This document shows, in pieces, positions 6,382 through 7,331 of a DNA stretch of 7,331 nucleotides (position 1 is the first letter of the stretch; each line of letters begins with the position of its first letter). The notes under the pieces are model-generated. The model saw nothing but the letters and a program-made list of their open reading frames with translations, was not told the DNA's origin and ran no database searches. The DNA lies in NCBI GenBank assembly GCA_035544835.1, contig DASZZV010000341.1, positions 1-7,331 on the forward strand. The letters run 5' to 3'. The position numbers and the translations under genes were made by a program. The DNA is from DASZZV01 sp035544835 (GTDB taxonomy: Bacteria; Acidobacteriota; Thermoanaerobaculia; Gp7-AA8).

Positions 6382-6579
6382 GAATGAAGAATGAAGAATG
6401 AAGAATGAAGAATGAAGAATGAAAAATGAAGAATGAAGAATGAAAAATGAAAAATGAAAAATTTAGAATGAAGGATGAAAAATGAAATTCGTCGAATGCG
6501 ATCCTTCTCCATTCTTCATTCTTCATTCTTCATTCTTCATTCTTCATTCTTCCATCCTCCATCCTCCATCCTCCATCCT
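6382..6579. repeat. Inverted heptanucleotide array, 25 units
   Basis: The left half (6382-6486) is 15 consecutive 7-nt units in one register: six perfect GAATGAA, then a mix of AAATGAA, GAATGAA, one GGATGAA and one decayed AAATTTA. The right half (6509-6579) is the complementary form: one CCATTCT, five TCATTCT, a 1-nt slip at 6551, then four CCATCCT. Positions 6381-6421 and 6510-6550 can pair without a mismatch over 41 bp around an 88-nt loop, whose centre has a small ATTCG/CGAAT hairpin at 6487-6497. The array fills most of the icd-purE gap and contains no gene. Confidence 0.9.
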
Positions 6580-6606
6580 AGATTCTAGTTTCCGCACTGC
6601 ACGCTG

Positions 6607-7110
6607 ATGAAAAAATCGCCGCCACCGTCGCCCCCTCTCGTGGGAATCATCATGGGCAGCAAGTCCGACTGGGAGACGATGCGTGCTTCCGACGAAGTGC
6701 TGACGAGCTTTGGTGTGCCCCACGAGAACCTGGTGGTCTCGGCGCATCGGACACCGGACTGGATGGCCGAGTACGCGCGGACCGCGGAATCGCGCGGGCT
6801 GGAAGTCATCATCGCCGGTGCAGGAGGGGCCGCACATCTTCCGGGCATGGTCGCTGCCCACACCGTGCTGCCCGTGCTCGGGGTGCCGGTGGAGAGCAAG
6901 ACCCTCAAAGGTCTCGACTCGCTGCTGTCGATTGTTCAGATGCCGGCCGGCGTGCCTGTGGCGACACTTGCCATCGGGCCGGCCGGCGCGAAGAACGCGG
7001 CGCTGCTGGCAGTTTCCATTCTGGGCAACTCACGGCCCGAGCTGCGCGCGAAGCTCCGGAAGTTCCGCGAGGAACAGACGGGGAAGGTTCGCCATGAGAC
7101 ACTGGACTGA
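6607..7110 (+). CDS. purE: N5-carboxyaminoimidazole ribonucleotide mutase, class I PurE
   Basis: This 167-residue cytoplasmic enzyme converts N5-CAIR to CAIR in de novo purine synthesis (EC 5.4.99.18). The family motifs are all present: GIIMGSKSDWETM (13-25) for nucleotide phosphate binding, SAHRTP (45-50) with the catalytic His H47, AGAGGAAHLPGMVAAHT (70-86) with H77, and PVESKTLKGLDSLLSIVQMPAGVPVATLAIG (94-124). The length is normal for the bacterial class I enzyme. ATG 6607 fits, because PurE proteins start about 10 residues before GIIMGSKSD, but no Shine-Dalgarno is visible in the 27 bp between it and the heptad array. PurK, the usual partner that makes N5-CAIR, does not follow within the 221 bp left in the window, which hold only repeats. 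Confidence 0.97.
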   Translation: MKKSPPPSPPLVGIIMGSKSDWETMRASDEVLTSFGVPHENLVVSAHRTPDWMAEYARTAESRGLEVIIAGAGGAAHLPGMVAAHTVLPVLGVPVESKTLKGLDSLLSIVQMPAGVPVATLAIGPAGAKNAALLAVSILGNSRPELRAKLRKFREEQTGKVRHETLD

Positions 7111-7143
7111 CAAAGTGTGTTTCATGAGTCCGGAAAGGTTTGG

Positions 7144-7159
7144 GTGTCATCCCGAGCCG
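7144..7159 (+). repeat. 16-nt fragment of the 40-bp arm
   Basis: GTGTCATCCCGAGCCG is identical to the first 16 nt of the arms at 1866 and 7202, then diverges at once. It lies 33 bp after the purE stop and 42 bp before the complete palindrome, and looks like the remnant of an earlier copy or a partial duplication. Confidence 0.7.
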
Positions 7160-7201
7160 GGGACAGCGTGCGCGCTGCCACTGAGAAAAAAAACTGGGTG
7201 G

Positions 7202-7327
7202 GTGTCATCCCGAGCCGCAGCGAGGGATCTGGGCGGGGGCCTTAGACCCTTGGCCATCGAAAATGTTTGCGAGCACCACGATGGAAGGGCCCCCGCCCAG
7301 ATCCCTCGCTGCGGCTCGGGATGACAC
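7202..7327. repeat. Long palindromic intergenic repeat, copy 2 (40-bp arms)
   Basis: Arms 7202-7241 and 7288-7327 are perfect reverse complements of each other and identical over 40 bp to the arms of copy 1. The 46-nt centre is unrelated to that of copy 1, apart from similar length; it can extend the stem imperfectly through CCATCG (7254-7259) and CGATGG (7279-7284). It lies 91 bp downstream of purE. No protein is encoded inside. Confidence 0.9.
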
Positions 7328-7331
7328 ATCA

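Noticed and set aside
6299..6526. Minus-strand frame encoding a Phe/Ser/His-rich repetitive peptide
   Set aside because: The heptads have no stop codons on that strand, so any frame is open; there is no ribosome site and no family resemblance.
6382..6579. CRISPR-like tandem repeat
   Set aside because: The repeat period is 7 nt with no spacers, and no cas gene is present.
7161..7190. Intrinsic terminator after purE (CAGCG/CGCTG stem)
   Set aside because: The stem is short and is followed on the plus strand by an A-run, not a T-run; on the minus strand the T-run precedes the stem.

Overview
The window is GC-rich bacterial chromosome with seven protein genes and a dense set of intergenic repeats. 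No rRNA, tRNA, CRISPR array, transposase or phage gene is visible. The mix suggests an environmental, Acidobacteriota-like bacterium: a Thermus/Rickettsia-type NADP isocitrate dehydrogenase with a C-terminal extension, a secreted protein with a carboxypeptidase-regulatory-like domain, and abundant GTCATCCCGAG-type palindromes. This assignment is an inference from gene and repeat style and is only moderately secure.

Layout: a stand-alone response-regulator receiver (57-443, minus) is divergent from a secreted M20 metallopeptidase (525-1820, plus). The M20 gene converges on a minus-strand trio that reads, in transcription order, SPFH/GYF_2 protein (4657-3557), secreted carboxypeptidase-regulatory-like protein (3322-2603) and YbaK/ProX-like aminoacyl-tRNA deacylase (2561-2022). 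Divergent from the SPFH gene is icd (4918-6363, plus), followed by purE (6607-7110, plus). The genes are mostly housekeeping or general in role (TCA cycle, purine synthesis, tRNA editing, signalling, peptide hydrolysis) and do not form one pathway.

The unusual part is between the genes. Three repeat types recur: (1) a palindrome with 40-bp arms and unrelated 46-48 nt centres (1866-1993 and 7202-7327, with a 16-nt fragment at 7144-7159 and a related diverged arm at the window start); (2) a second palindrome, 3440-3541, with 30-bp arms; (3) short heptanucleotide tandem repeats of the form GAAGAAT/GAAAAAT/GAAAATT, arranged as inverted pairs at 1828-2040, 2543-2586 and, greatly expanded, 6382-6579. 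Every gap that lies behind the 3' end of a gene holds one of these repeats, and the two purely divergent gaps (444-524, 4658-4917) hold none. The heptads also supply coding sequence at both ends of the YbaK-like gene and place its start codon in a predicted hairpin loop. No gap between genes exceeds 300 bases.
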